Shown here in pieces: positions 1 through 12,399 of a stretch of 64,000 nucleotides of DNA. The stretch is from Impatiens glandulifera. Its lineage: Eukaryota > Streptophyta > Magnoliopsida > Ericales > Balsaminaceae. The position numbers were made by a program, and so were the translations under genes. The stretch is from assembly GCF_907164915.1 (NCBI RefSeq), contig NC_061867.1, positions 46,224,242 to 46,288,241 of the forward strand. Direction: 5' to 3'. The notes under the pieces were generated by a model that saw only the letters and a program-made list of their open reading frames with translations, did not search any database and was not told where the DNA came from. Numbering within the stretch: position 1 is the first letter of the stretch; the number at the start of each line of letters is the position of its first letter.

Positions 1-564
1 CACTTGCATTTCATTTTTCTCACAAATGTGACCTTATCCGCTTTGATTGATTCAAATGAGACGAAAACTGAAGTTTATTTCTAATCTCTTATCTCATTTC
101 TATATTTGATTGTATTTTTGTAGTCTATTGTGAGTCTGGAATACTATATGAATAGATGGAGATATACGGTAGAAATTTGTTTCGCGAGTTTATAATATTG
201 ATGTATTTGAAGTTTGATTAGAGAGAAAACTGAGCTTATTGCTAATCTCTTACCTCGTTTCTTCATTTCGATTATTATCTTATAGTCTAGTGCGAGTCAG
301 GAATACTAGATGATGAACACAGAGGGAGATATGTTTTTGTGAATAGTTTTACGGTAGAAATTCATTTGAAGTTTGATTGGGAAGGAAACTGAAGTTTATC
401 TGTAATCTGTTACCTCATTTATTCTTTCGATTATATTTGTATAGTCTATTGCGTGTTAGGAACACTAGATGAACAAATGGAGATATATTTATGTTAATGC
501 ATTTGAAGTTTGATTGGGAATTTGGGAAGATTCGTGACATAAATTATTTGATATAATTTTGCAG

Positions 565-3500
565 ATGTAGTGACTGAGTTCATTGAAGGTCTTGTGGAAA
601 CTTATCCAGGATTACAGTATTTGGATGGATTTCCGGAGGTGCATTTTTTTTGATAGTCAAATTATATACATCTTCTTACTCTTCTCGTGACGTTTATTGG
701 ATTTCTATATAGGTTAAGGTTGTAGTACGTGCAGATATTTCACCTGGAAAATACGGCAAAGTTGCGGTTATATCAGGTTTGATTCCTTGAGAAGTGCTGT
801 TGTCATTCCTCTGGACCATGTTCTTTGACAAATTTGCACTGTATTATTATAGATCCAATTTGTTTAATGTTAAACACTACTAACGAGTTGTTGATCCATA
901 GGAAAAATCAATCAAGCAGTTTTCAAATGCATGAATCTGTTAACTTTGTTACTCGTATACTAATGTATATTTTACTGATACAGGTGGTGGAAGTGGCCAT
1001 GAACCTGCTCATGCTGGATTTGTAGGAGAAGGAATGTTGACTGCAGCTATATGTGGAGATGTTTTTGCCTCTCCACCTGTTAACTCAATTCTAGCAGTAT
1101 AGTTCTATCTCCAATTCTAATAACTGTAAAATCACACCAGTATTATCATTTCATAGCTCTTTTCTGTCTTTGATGGTTTGAGTAGTCTAATTTGTATTAG
1201 GGCATACGAGCGGTGACTGGACCCATGGGGTGCTTACTCATCGTCAAGGTAACACATTTAACTAGTTTATAGATAAATATGTTATTCACCTTTAGAATAA
1301 TGGAGGAAGCTACGTTTTTTCTTTTCTTTCTGCATTCCTGTTCTTTTCCACAAAACAAAGTCTTATCCTTTGATAGATGGAGAAAATGCTGAGGGCTTGT
1401 GTATCAACCGAAATCTTCAGATGAAAAAGCTAGTTGGTTATCTGGCGCATCTTCAGTTTGATTTCATGCTGAATGTTGTGGTCTCTTACATCACTTTGGA
1501 TGGAATGTCTTCTAGATGGTTTTCTTTGTCGGGTGGTTTATCTATATTTACTGATATATTTTGTAACTTGATATTGTCAGAATTACACTGGTGACCGCAT
1601 GAATTTTGGCTTGGCAGCTGAACAAGCAAAAGCTGAAGGTTTCAAGATTGAGGTATGTTTTCAGTAAAGTTTCAAACAATTTATACAAATAAAAGGATGA
1701 ATAATTCCACAATAAAAGTAAATAAGGAGAATGAGTAAACTTCAATTTTTTCTCTAAATGATTTTTTTCAACCTGTAGATGGTAATTGTTGGAGATGACT
1801 GTGCCTTACCACCACCTCGTGGTATTACTGGACGAAGAGGTTTAGCTGGCACCATTCTTGTTCACAAGGTTTGAAAACTCCTTTCTCTGTAGTTGATGAA
1901 GTACTAAAGATGGCTTGCTTTTCAATATTATATTTTTTCTTGTTACTGTGGCTCTATTCCTTGTCTATGTGACTGATATTTCATTAACTACTTCAGTAGA
2001 TGTTTCCAGAATTCAGCCGGGCTTGATAAATCATATGGTTCTGAAATTTAGATTTCAAGTGGTTTTATACTTCTATAGTGGAATAATCTCTAACTTTTGC
2101 TTGTATAACTTACTGACTCTACCGTCATGTGTTTGTATGTAGGGGCAAAGTAATTATCACTGATATTCTGTTTTCTGTCATAGTTTAATTTTTCACTGTT
2201 TTTTTTTCTGTTTATGTTTCTTACTTCTTCATTATGTGAGGGCTTTAACAGAGAAGATATGGATTTCACTTGTTCCAGGGCTTTTGCCTTCATTTGCTGT
2301 AATTGTCATTATGATCTTTGCTGTTTTAGTATTAGAGTATTTTTGTGAAATGAAATTCCATTAGCCCCTCACAATAGTGATTAGGAAATTATTCCAAGAG
2401 TTTTCTTGAAAAACAATAGTGAAGATGTTTTAAAATAGATTCTACTTGAAATCACAAGATCTATATATAAATGCTCCCAAATATAGTCAGCATCCATTTA
2501 GAATTTAAGCAAGGGGAAATGGTTAATATGTATGATCCATCTTTAGATACATCTGGTGCTCTGTGAAAAAAAAAAACAGGTTGCTGGAGCTGCTGCAGCC
2601 TCTGGACTCTCTCTTAAAGATGTTGCTGCAGAAGCTCAACATGCATCTGAAATTGTTGGAACGATGGGTGTCGCATTGTCTGTTTGTACACTTCCCGGCC
2701 AGGCCACATCAGAACGTTTGGGGCCAGGAAAAATGGAGCTTGGTCTTGGAATTGTCAGTACAATCTTGAATTTATTTTTCCTTGGTTTCATGTTTGAAAT
2801 AATTTTGTATATCAAGTAGACGATTGTTGGTTGATGTGACTTATTTGAGATTAATTTCAAATAACCCACTATCCAATTAACAATCTACTCATTAATCACA
2901 TCATTCAAATGATCAACCAAAATACCCTCTATATTTAAAATAAATAAATTATTTTCATTATATATTTATACCCCTAATGTCTTTTTACCTAAATACCCCC
3001 AAACAACCTGATTTTTAATCATCTACTCAAACAATATTATTTGGAAATAACCACTTGGTTATTCATAAACTTTAGATCAAACAAGGCCTAAAGAAGGATA
3101 AACTTCTCAAACTTTTCAATTGATATTCATACATTATTTTCCCAGTTATATATGGTAGATGTAGTTCCTGCTACTTGGATAGTGCTTTATTCTTTAGAAG
3201 GATATCATCACTTCTCCATGTCTTTCATATATCAAGGATTGTTACTGAAGGCTCATGGCTTTCTTACATTTTGTTTTTTTGTCCTGGTGCAGCATGGTGA
3301 ACCTGGTGTTGCAGTGACTGATCTTCAGCCAGTGGATTCTGTAGTTTCTCATGTTCTTAGGGAGATACTTACACAGGTATGCTAAAACAGATAATAGACA
3401 AATCTTTGGTCCATTTCTAGGTTCTGATATGATTATTTGTTAAGTTCTGAATAAGGTCAACAGGCTCTATATTGGTGCTTCTACTTTGATGGATTTGTAC

Positions 3501-6500
3501 AAAAGCTTTTACTGTTACAGAAGAATGTAAGATTAGGTATCCAATGGTTGAAAATCTGATGTTTACCAAGTCCTTGCTTATCTTTGTTCTTATCATTTCC
3601 ATTGAGCATACGTTATATAAGAAGATATTTTTCTAACCCATCCCAGGTATAGCTCAAGTGGAGAGAGTTTGGACTTGAGAGGTCGAGGTCTCTCAAGTTC
3701 GATTGCCACTGAAAGCACCTTGACTTAAGTTGGGGAAGATTTGTCGCTTACCCTGGTGGATTATACAAATATAGAGTAAATCTTTGCACAGTCTTCACAC
3801 CTAGAGTAAGAATTATATTGTGCCATAAAGGAATAGTTATTAGCTCTGAAGAAGTCACTAAATTATGTTAAAACTTTTGGAGAAGATCGTGTGACACCTA
3901 GGAATTATGGATATACTCTTGGACCTCTAAACTATCAAAATCACTTCATCCTGGAAGAATTTAAAATATGCATATATATTGCTTCTGAAACATATACGAG
4001 ATTTAATTATCTTGCTACTGGAAGTTCTATCCCCTAGAATTTCCTCCATATAATGTACCATTGTAAATTTAGGCTTTAGACTTGTCACATTTTCCCTCAT
4101 CTCTCATAGTACACTTTCAAAGTAGTGATGATACACAAATGAATTAAAAGACTTTATATTTGTGATGTAAGACTTAGTACTGTACTATCTCATTATGTTT
4201 AATATGTTGTTTGGTAGGCTTGTACAATACAATTGTACCTCTGTATAAACTTGTACCTTGTCTTCTAAGTGGTATACAAGACTTTTCTTATACCACATAC
4301 TTTTATTTCTAATTATACTCTTTATTATTCTGTGATACTGATAGATAAAATAAATTCACATTTACAAATATATCTATGATATTATAATTTTTTAAATTAA
4401 AATTATTTTAATTTTAGCTAAGCAAAACTATTTTATTTGAATATGATATTTTTGTTATTAACAAATGATATTTATAATAATCTAAATGGCAGTTTAATTA
4501 ATTATTATCATTATATTAGTATCATCATGTTGTTATTATTATACTTCCAATAGTAAATAATGATAATACCTATTTATTATTATTTTACACCTTTATCAAC
4601 ATAATAATAATAATAATAATAACTATAGCTAGGCTAGAAGAGGGGATAGCTATAGTTCTCCTTTAATTCCCCAAAAATAATAACTATAGCTATATTATTT
4701 TATTATACAACTAATAATAATGACCTTAATTATTATTATTATTGCATAGTTAAGAAAATAGTAACAACAATATTGTTATTAAAATAAATTAAAGTATTAA
4801 TAATAAGATTACAACTAATACCCCATACATCTTCTACATCCTACTAATCAAGACTGTAAGTTTACAAAATGTCATTGTTATGCATGTGCATATATCTTCT
4901 TTGAAAATGCTTCCATTTCCGTCGCACCATATGAGACGACTCTGTTCAGGTGTAGAGTAAATTATTTTCAAACTATCTGAAGATTATTCTATTTGAGGTA
5001 CCTACTCAAGTTGCCTTTGACATATATAGTAAATTCTCTTTCAAGAAAGCATGATTATGATGGTAAATAATTTGATCATGAGAAATGCCTGAGCCAGCAT
5101 GTCCATATGCTATTCATTTTTCTAGGTTTTTTCATGTCCTATTAGTGTTTTTTATATGGATAATATCCTATTGTCGCAAATGTTTTCTTGCTTAGTTACA
5201 AAATGACCTTGGAGAGTAATCTTAAATACACATCTTCTTAAACATGGTTTTCAAACAGCCTTACTCTAGCTCCTTATGAACCACAATCTTGGGCACCAAT
5301 AGTATCTAATTCAGAGGTCTTAATGATGAACAATTATAACTCCTTTTCTTTATTTCTTTTTGTCATTTCACAGGAAACTGGCTATGTTCCTATAACTAGA
5401 GGCTGTAGAGTGGTGCTTCTGATCAATGGGTATGTACCCTGAATATATTTATCATGATATATCCATCTGATGAAGCTGCATGATTCCAGAAACGAGTCAG
5501 TCTGTAGAGGATTAGAAACATGAATTCTGATGGAGTGAATTATGATTATAAGCATTATCCTTGCTAAATTGACATATTCCCAATCCCAGGAATTTACCCT
5601 TGGGAGAAAAAAAGGGAAGGTTCTGCCAAGACACAAATCAAACTAATTGATCTCATCAAATTAAGTAGATTGTGAAAATGGAAGATTGAGAACTTGGTAA
5701 AGTTCTTTTCTTAAGAACACAATTATTAACAGTAGGGGACCTGATGCTTTGAGCTTTGGAAGATGTGATAATAATTATTCTAGCCACTATTACTACTTTG
5801 AATAGAGTATGTGCGACTGGCCTTCTTAGTATGAGGCTTTGGTCACAGTGTTCCCCAAAAAATATAATAAATGAATTGAATGGAAATTTAATAAAAAATA
5901 GGGGGAAATCTGGAAAATTCCAAACTATTAGTAGCAATATCTTTACCACCTGGATTTAAGATCATGTTGTGCATGACTCTTCTGATGCAAACCCTAAATT
6001 GGGTTTAAAGAATCTTGGAAGAGAAAGGGAAGATTGAGAGAATTAAGAGAGGGAGAGACTCAGAACTACTATTTTTATTAAAACTAAAATTTATCTGTAA
6101 CTCGATCTTCTTTATTTATATGCTATTACAGTATTCAAACATTCCTTATTTGTGTAACATAATATGTCTAATTATCTACTTCCAGGTGCCAGTCACAAGT
6201 TTATTAAATGACTCTATGTCAACACCCTTCCTGATTCTCTTATATCTTAATTTGTAACCGTTTCTCAGCCCTTCATTCATAATACCCTAATTTGTATAAT
6301 CTTTTTTGGCTAAGATGCATTTATCATTCTGTTAATTGGACATTTTATAATGTCTTGCTCCCATTTGTCTCATATGTAAAAACTAAGCAATGTTTTCTGA
6401 AAAAGTGTACAATCCTGTGAATATTGGACAATCTTGATACTGATCCTATCTGGAAACTAGTTTTTTTTTAAAAGGTAAACTTTTCATTAAAAAGAAAACG

Positions 6501-9500
6501 CAAGATACGTTTAATGAATTACAGATGGGAGAAGACTGAAGAGAAACAAAAACAAAAGAACAGAAGGAGAAAAAGAAGGCTAAATGCTAATAAGATCTGG
6601 AAACTAGTATTTTGTTCTTTTGTTGTTTTTTCCATTAAACATGCCCCTTGCTTATTTTTGTTAGCCTCAATCCTTTTCATTTGCAAGTTTCCAGTTAAGC
6701 ATGCCTTTTAAATATCATTGCATTAAGTAGTTATCATTTATCATACCTTAATTTCAGAACTCTTATGTGTCAATGATGCTGCAATACACACCTACAAGGC
6801 CTAACACACCTATTATTTTCCCTTAATCTTCTTTTCATCATATGCATATATGATGCTTTATATGTTTTTCCTTGAATTGCAGATTGGGTGGCACTCCTAT
6901 GATGGAATTGATGATAGCAGCTGGAAAAGCCGTTCCTAGATTGCAATTGGAGCATGGACTGGCTGTTGATAGGGTTTATACAGGGTCATTCATGACGTCA
7001 CTTGATATGGCAGGTTTGTGCATTCTGCAAGAGTTTTTATTTTCGGTTAATGATGTAAGATTATTTCTCAGTTCTGAACGCACATTTACTAGCCTTTCTG
7101 AATTGACTTTTATAAAATGATGCATCTATTCTCATATTTTGAGCAGGGTTTTCAATTTCTGTGATGAAAGCTGATGAAGCTGTCTTGCTACGTTTAGATG
7201 CTCCAACTAAAGCTCCAAATTGGCCTGTTGGTGTTAATGGTTTGTGAATCTTAAAATATGTTCCTTTAGGTCATTTGTATCCTTGAAATGTTGGTATAGG
7301 TAATGTATTAGGAATTTTTTATTTTGAGGAATTGGACTTAAAAAATGTTCTTTTGTGCAGGTGATCGTCCATCTGCAAAAATTCCCCTTCCAGTTCCATC
7401 TTCCCCTGCAAAGAGTGATGAGGTATACCAAATGTCCCAGAAAAGAAATCTTGTTTGATGAAATTTTGATTAAACGACGAAAACATCCTTTGTATTTGAT
7501 ATTTTAAAATGTTGTAAAAAAATAAAGGTATTTTAGTTGATGATGGGATAAGGGGTTATTTGATTTAACCCTTCATCAAACAAACCCTAGGTGTCAAGGG
7601 GGTTTGTACATTATTCAGACACAGGTTTTTTAGGAGTTATTCATCTGGTTGGAAGGATTGAGAAGATGCACCCCACATTGTGGTTTAACGTCGTTCATTT
7701 GGTTTTGATGGAAAGTGAAGTGAGGAACATTATATTCGGTGAAAGAAAAACATCTTTTATACGACTAACGACGGTTTTACTTTACGTTTCCACCGTGCTT
7801 GCCAGTTCTGATGAAAACTTCCCTGAAAAACAACTATATCTTTAAGTGACAGTAGCTTTTATTTTTCCTCCTTCTGTCTCTGCTTAGGAATTAAGTCGAC
7901 CCCAGCTGCTAACTCAACAAGGATGTGTCCTTGAATTTGCTATTGAAGCGGCAGCAACTGCAGTTATTAATCTGAAGGCAAACCTTAATGAATGGGATGC
8001 AAAAGTAGGCGATGGCGACTGCGGGTCAACTGTAAGCATCTGTAACAAACTATATAAAGTTTTTATGTCCCTTCTATGGCATAACAGTCTGCATTATTTT
8101 TCCTATTTGTTTCATTTGTACAGATGTTTAGAGGTGCATCTGCTATTCTGGAAGACATGAAAAAGTAGTAAGTTTTGTATTCTCTCTTTTTTTAATGCTT
8201 CGTTTTGTTACAGATGCTTATTTATCCATGTTAAGAAACTTAATTGTATCCGTCTTCTAAAATGATCCTGTCTTTGGGCCTAGCTGGAAATACTTTATGT
8301 TTCCGGATCTGAATCCTAATCCAGATGGGAAACAACCAACATATTTATGAATATGTGTCTCACTAACTTTTGTTCCAAACATGATCTCATCTGGATCCAC
8401 CCCATATGAGATATTTGACATAGATAAGTGTTTCCAAATGGGGGTTCATAAACTGCTTTTATCAGCCTATATGAAACTGAGATCCATATGTTGATACCAA
8501 ATACTAGTTTCTACAACCATAAATTATTGTATAGAATGATATCACCTTTATGTGATCAATTACTATCTGGATTTGTAGCCTGTGTTCAGTGTGGCTTAAG
8601 CCCAAAGTACCTTCTATAAAATAACAAGAAACACAAGTTGTTTTGCAACAGTTTGTCTTCTCTCATGGATCTGCTCAAAATGAACTAAGTTGTTTGTCTG
8701 GAGCTCAGTATTTGGTTGCAAACTTGTTTGAGTTTGTGCGGTTTGAAACAAGTTGGCATGCTTGAGTTTGGCTAATTTATAAAGCTTGTAAACAGACTGG
8801 ACTGTGAGCTTTACTTGTTATTAACTTGACAAGATAATGGGAATAATATTTAAGATATACTGTTATTAGTTAAATTATCTTTTCATAATTTTTTTATATC
8901 TACATTTTCTGGATACAAACTATTAAGAGCTTGCTTGAGGAAGGGATTTTTCAATATTATTATTTTTTTGAAAAACCCGTTTGATAAGGGATATAAGATA
9001 ACCCATTAAGGTAGCTCAAGTGACAAGACTAGTTCCTAAGAGACCAAAGATCACGAGTTCGATTCTCACTTAGAATACTTTAAGTTGAAGTGGAGGTCAT
9101 TGTTAAAAAAAAGATATGAGATGATCGGGTTTTTTGTGAGTCCAATATGCCTTTTGAATATCCTATAAAAGAATTAAAAAAAATTAAGAAGGATATCTTA
9201 GTATTTTAGTGGATGATTTGATTGATGATGGGATAAGGGGCTATTTGGGAAAAAGACCTAATTTAGGGAAAAAGAACATATTTGTTCATGAGCCTTTTGA
9301 AATGGAGCAACTTTTCCCTCAAACTATTTAAAGGGACATAAACTTCTTAAATTGGGACTATATTAGCCCTATAGAGGATATTGTTGGATATTAAACTAAA
9401 ACGTGAACACTTGATTTGCACATTTGCCTGATAATTGGCCCTTTAACTAGTTTAATGGTAAATATGCTCTATTTTAAATCGTTTCTTTGTTCCATTAATT

Positions 9501-10472
9501 TAGTTGTATCATCTACATCTGAAAAATTTACAAACTGTTGAACACAAGCTTACAAAATACCAATTGTTAGATTGATTCTTACTCGAAATATTACAAAATT
9601 TAGGTAATATGTTTTATTATTTTTAATGCGGCAACTCTTTTTTATGCCAGTTATCCCCTGAATGATGCTGCTGAAACAGTGAATGAAATTGGATCTTCCA
9701 TCAGACGTGTTATGGGCGGAACAAGTGGAATAATGTAAAAGTTCATCTGATTTGTATTTTATACCTGATGTTGTTCATCAGCTTATTAATTTACTTTTGT
9801 TTACAGATACGATATATTTTCCAAGGCAGCTTATGCGAAGTTAAATGCAAATGGCGATTCAACTGTTACAGCATTACTATGTAAGCAAATAGTTGATAAA
9901 CCACTCATTTCCTAACAATTGTCAAAATACCTTATTTCTTCAAGTTTATGCTGTTACTTAGGGGCCGAGGCACTTGAAGATGCAATTGCTGCTGTCAGTA
10001 AATATGGAGGAGCTAAAGCAGGCTACCGAACAATGCTAGATGCCCTTATCCCAGCTTCTGTGGTTCTTAAAGAGGTAATTTTTTCTTTCTTTCTTTTTCT
10101 TATCTTCTTTTAATTATTAATCTATTCTCGATTATTCTCCCTGCGTATTGAGTGTGTTTTTCTTATCCAGAGGCTTATTGCTGGAGATGATCCTATCGAT
10201 GCTTTTGTTCTATCTGCTGAGGCAGCAGCTGCAGGAGCTGAATCAACTAAAGACATGCAAGCTCAGGTCAGTATAAAAGTGGAAAATCTTGACAAGATTA
10301 TTTCATAAAATGTGAGATTATAATGGTAAGCATAATTATTGACATACAGGCGGGGAGATCGACATATGTTCCTGCGGATGTACTAGCGACTGTTCCAGAT
10401 CCAGGTGCAATGGCTGCAGTTTCTTGGTACAAAGCAGCAGCACTTGCTGTGAAAGAGAAGTATCAAACTTAA
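565..10472 (+). CDS. Dihydroxyacetone kinase (DhaK-DhaL fusion), 5' end outside window
   Basis: Nineteen exons join in frame: 565-638, 713-776, 984-1096, 1201-1248, 1581-1652, 1779-1868, 2580-2753, 3293-3376, 5374-5429, 6883-7013, 7147-7239, 7361-7422, 7888-8031, 8124-8167, 9651-9734, 9807-9880, 9962-10074, 10171-10266 and 10350-10472 (TAA). They encode about 579 residues. The missing 5' exon should hold only the first dozen or so residues. The family phosphorylates dihydroxyacetone (and related trioses) with ATP, probably in the cytosol. The N-terminal DhaK domain shows [13 protein letters not shown] and IHGEPG; in the family this His binds the substrate covalently. The C-terminal DhaL domain shows [10 protein letters not shown], the Mg-ATP aspartate cluster, then GGTSGI and [10 protein letters not shown]. 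The fused order matches plant and yeast kinases. All introns are GT-AG; several carry repeats. No break was seen. Family assignment is very secure; the exact substrate in vivo is inferred. Confidence 0.95.
2818..3090. repeat. MITE-like intronic repeat in the kinase gene
   Basis: This AT-rich intronic block carries phrases such as 'aaataacccactatccaatt' and ends near 'gatcaaacaaggcc', a motif common at the ends of plant hAT/MITE-like repeats. Related wording (gggataaggggttatttg, accctcatcaaacaa-type ends) recurs in other kinase introns at about 7440-7590 and 8930-9270, and near 61500-61670. Clean terminal inverted repeats and target duplications were not resolved, so class and limits are tentative. 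Confidence 0.35.
3646..3790 (+). repeat. tRNA-derived SINE-like copy in kinase intron
   Basis: The start 'ggtatagctcaagtggagag' resembles a Pol III A box and 'caagttcgattgccact' a B box. A body follows with 'gaaagcaccttgacttaagt'. The same order (head, 'cactnagaacaccttgatttaagt', then 'gtgctagcctccttcagggaataaaccctggtctcaaa') is shared by the copies at 9010, 27499, 39748, 41012, 42190 and 42875. This supports a dispersed SINE family with a tRNA-like head. Confidence 0.55.
4380..4840. repeat. AT-rich intron segment with ATA/TAA runs
   Basis: Low-complexity intronic DNA with repeated 'ataataataa' runs and a short near-duplicate, 'aataataactatagcta', at about 4612 and 4675. No coding signal or clear element boundary was seen. 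Confidence 0.4.
6462..6594 (-). mobile_element. 5'-truncated LINE-like retroposon, flanked by 14-bp duplication
   Basis: The target duplication 'atctggaaactagt' is present at 6448-6461 and 6595-6608. The insert starts with a T run on the plus strand, i.e. a poly(A) tail on the minus strand, followed by 'ttcattaaaaagaaaacgca'. Its 3' end is related to the copy at 26670 (cattaaaaagaacgcaaga). Poly(A) plus variable-length duplications is the hallmark of target-primed reverse transcription. No ORF remains. Confidence 0.65.
9010..9145 (+). repeat. tRNA-derived SINE-like copy in kinase intron
   Basis: It starts 'ggtagctcaagtgacaagac' and has a B-box-like 'cacgagttcgattctcact' followed by 'agaatactttaagttgaagt', matching the family described at 3646. 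It lies inside a larger AT-rich repeat whose flanks read 'gataagggatataagataac' and 'gatgatgggataaggggcta'. Confidence 0.55.
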
Positions 10473-11219
10473 CTACTAATATGAACCATATAATAAATAC
10501 ATGTATACACACACATATAAAACTTACCCTATAATGAATATGCCAATTTCTCAAAACCATATTTGATAGAGCTTTCCACTTGTGCGAGCAGGTATGCTTG
10601 TACAATGGTGAGAGAGTGAATTTTATTATGCGAAACAAACACGAGTAGTTTTTTTGTTACCGTGTATGTGAAAGACTGAGTTATTCTAGGTATTTTGTTT
10701 TTACTGAAGTACATTGATGATGGAATTAGATGAATGAATGAATAGTTTTATATCCCTTTGCAGTCTATAAACAAAGGGATTGTAATTCATTCTTTATTAT
10801 TTGTTTAAAAAAATTATTGTTTTTTTTATTCTTGATATAGAAATCAAAGGGGTTTACAAATTGTTTCCTTTGTTTTCTATGTATTAAACCTAAACAAAAT
10901 GGAAAACTTAAAGCTCGGTTTCATCAATTTTCCTAAACTTTAACTCTTAGACTAACTGGATACCAACTCTTCATATTGTTGGAAATTAGATTAAACTTTG
11001 AATTATGAAATATTAAATTTTTAACTTGATAAATTCTTAAATTAGTTACACTTTTCTAATTTACAATTTCTATTATAAATTGTTTTGATTTTATATTATT
11101 TTATAAAATTAAAGTGAATTTTATATTTTTTATATTTATAAATTCAAAAAGTAAAAAATATTACTTATCTAAGTAAATGATGCATTAATTTTGTAATTAT
11201 GATTTTATTCTTAATTTGT
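10473..11219. other. 3' flank of the kinase gene, no gene seen
   Basis: Downstream of the kinase stop codon the sequence is AT-rich and has no credible ORF. An AATAAA lies at 10492-10497, very close to the stop; the real polyadenylation site could not be chosen. Confidence 0.5.
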
Positions 11220-11260
11220 TTATTAAATTAATATAATAATAATAATATATAACAAATATA

Positions 11261-11322
<62 letters not shown>

Positions 11323-11585
11323 ATTTCAAAGTGTTTAGTAAATTTGGATATATATTTGAGTGAAAATGGATACTTGGATCGTGGGTTGACCCGCCTAAAA
11401 ACTTAAAACGGTCAAAAATAAAATTAAAAATTTTATAGGTATGTTTGAAACTTGCAATCTAATAAAATAAGCACAACATTTTAATGAACTAGGTTAATAA
11501 AATTTTATATTTAAAATTTAACACCAAATTTAATTAAACGCATGACATTCTTAACAATTCAAGTTCAATTTTTAACTAACTAATA

Positions 11586-11651
<66 letters not shown>

Positions 11652-12270
11652 CTTAATTTCAAAGTGTCTAGATTTTCGGGTAAAGAGCTGTGATTAATTT
11701 GGATATATATGTGAAGAGTAAATGTATACTTGAGTCGGATTGTGAATTGACCCGCCCATAAATTTAAAACGGTTAAAAATAAAATAAATAAATGTTATAT
11801 ACATATGTTGAACTTAAAACCTAACAAAAATAAGTGCAACTTTTAACAAACTCTTTAATTCATCCAAATATATATATATATATATAATAAATTTTAATAG
11901 TGAAAAAAAGAATTCATCCAAATATATATATATATATATATATATATAATAAATTTTAATAGTGAAAAAAAGAGTTGAGTTAATTAGGAAAAGAATTGAC
12001 ACATTTTTTTATTTTTTATTTTAATAATAAATCTAAATAAATAAAATTTAAAATTTATTTAAAACAATAATAAAAAATTAACACTATTAATATAATTATT
12101 AATAATTCATTCATATATATATATATATAAAATAAACTTTAGTAAAAAAATAATAAATTTTAAATAAATATTTATTAAATATTTAAAAAAATACAACTAT
12201 TATATATATATATTAATTGTTAGTCATATAAATTATATATGTATCAAAACTATAAATATAAATCAACAAT
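11220..12270. repeat. Duplicated block with (TA)n(TAA)n microsatellites
   Basis: Two related copies, about 11240-11560 and 11580-11860, each contain a (TA)n run followed by a long (TAA)n run, then 'cttaatttcaaagtgt', 'ttggatatata', 'gttgacccgcc' and 'taaaacggt.aaaaataaaa'. The same words appear on the opposite strand at 23680-23760 and 24240-24320 ('gggtcaatccgcgacttgac'). Further TA-rich runs at 11870-11950 carry a 70-bp tandem copy of 'aattcatccaaatatatata'. No gene is visible. Confidence 0.6.
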
Positions 12271-12399
12271 TTTAAGTGATTTAGTGGTTGAAGTGTTAAT
12301 GTTACATAATGGAGACCATGATTCAAATTTCGTTAGGCACAATTTTTAAACTATTAAAAAATATTGATGGTTAATATGTGAAATAAAAAAACGATGGTT

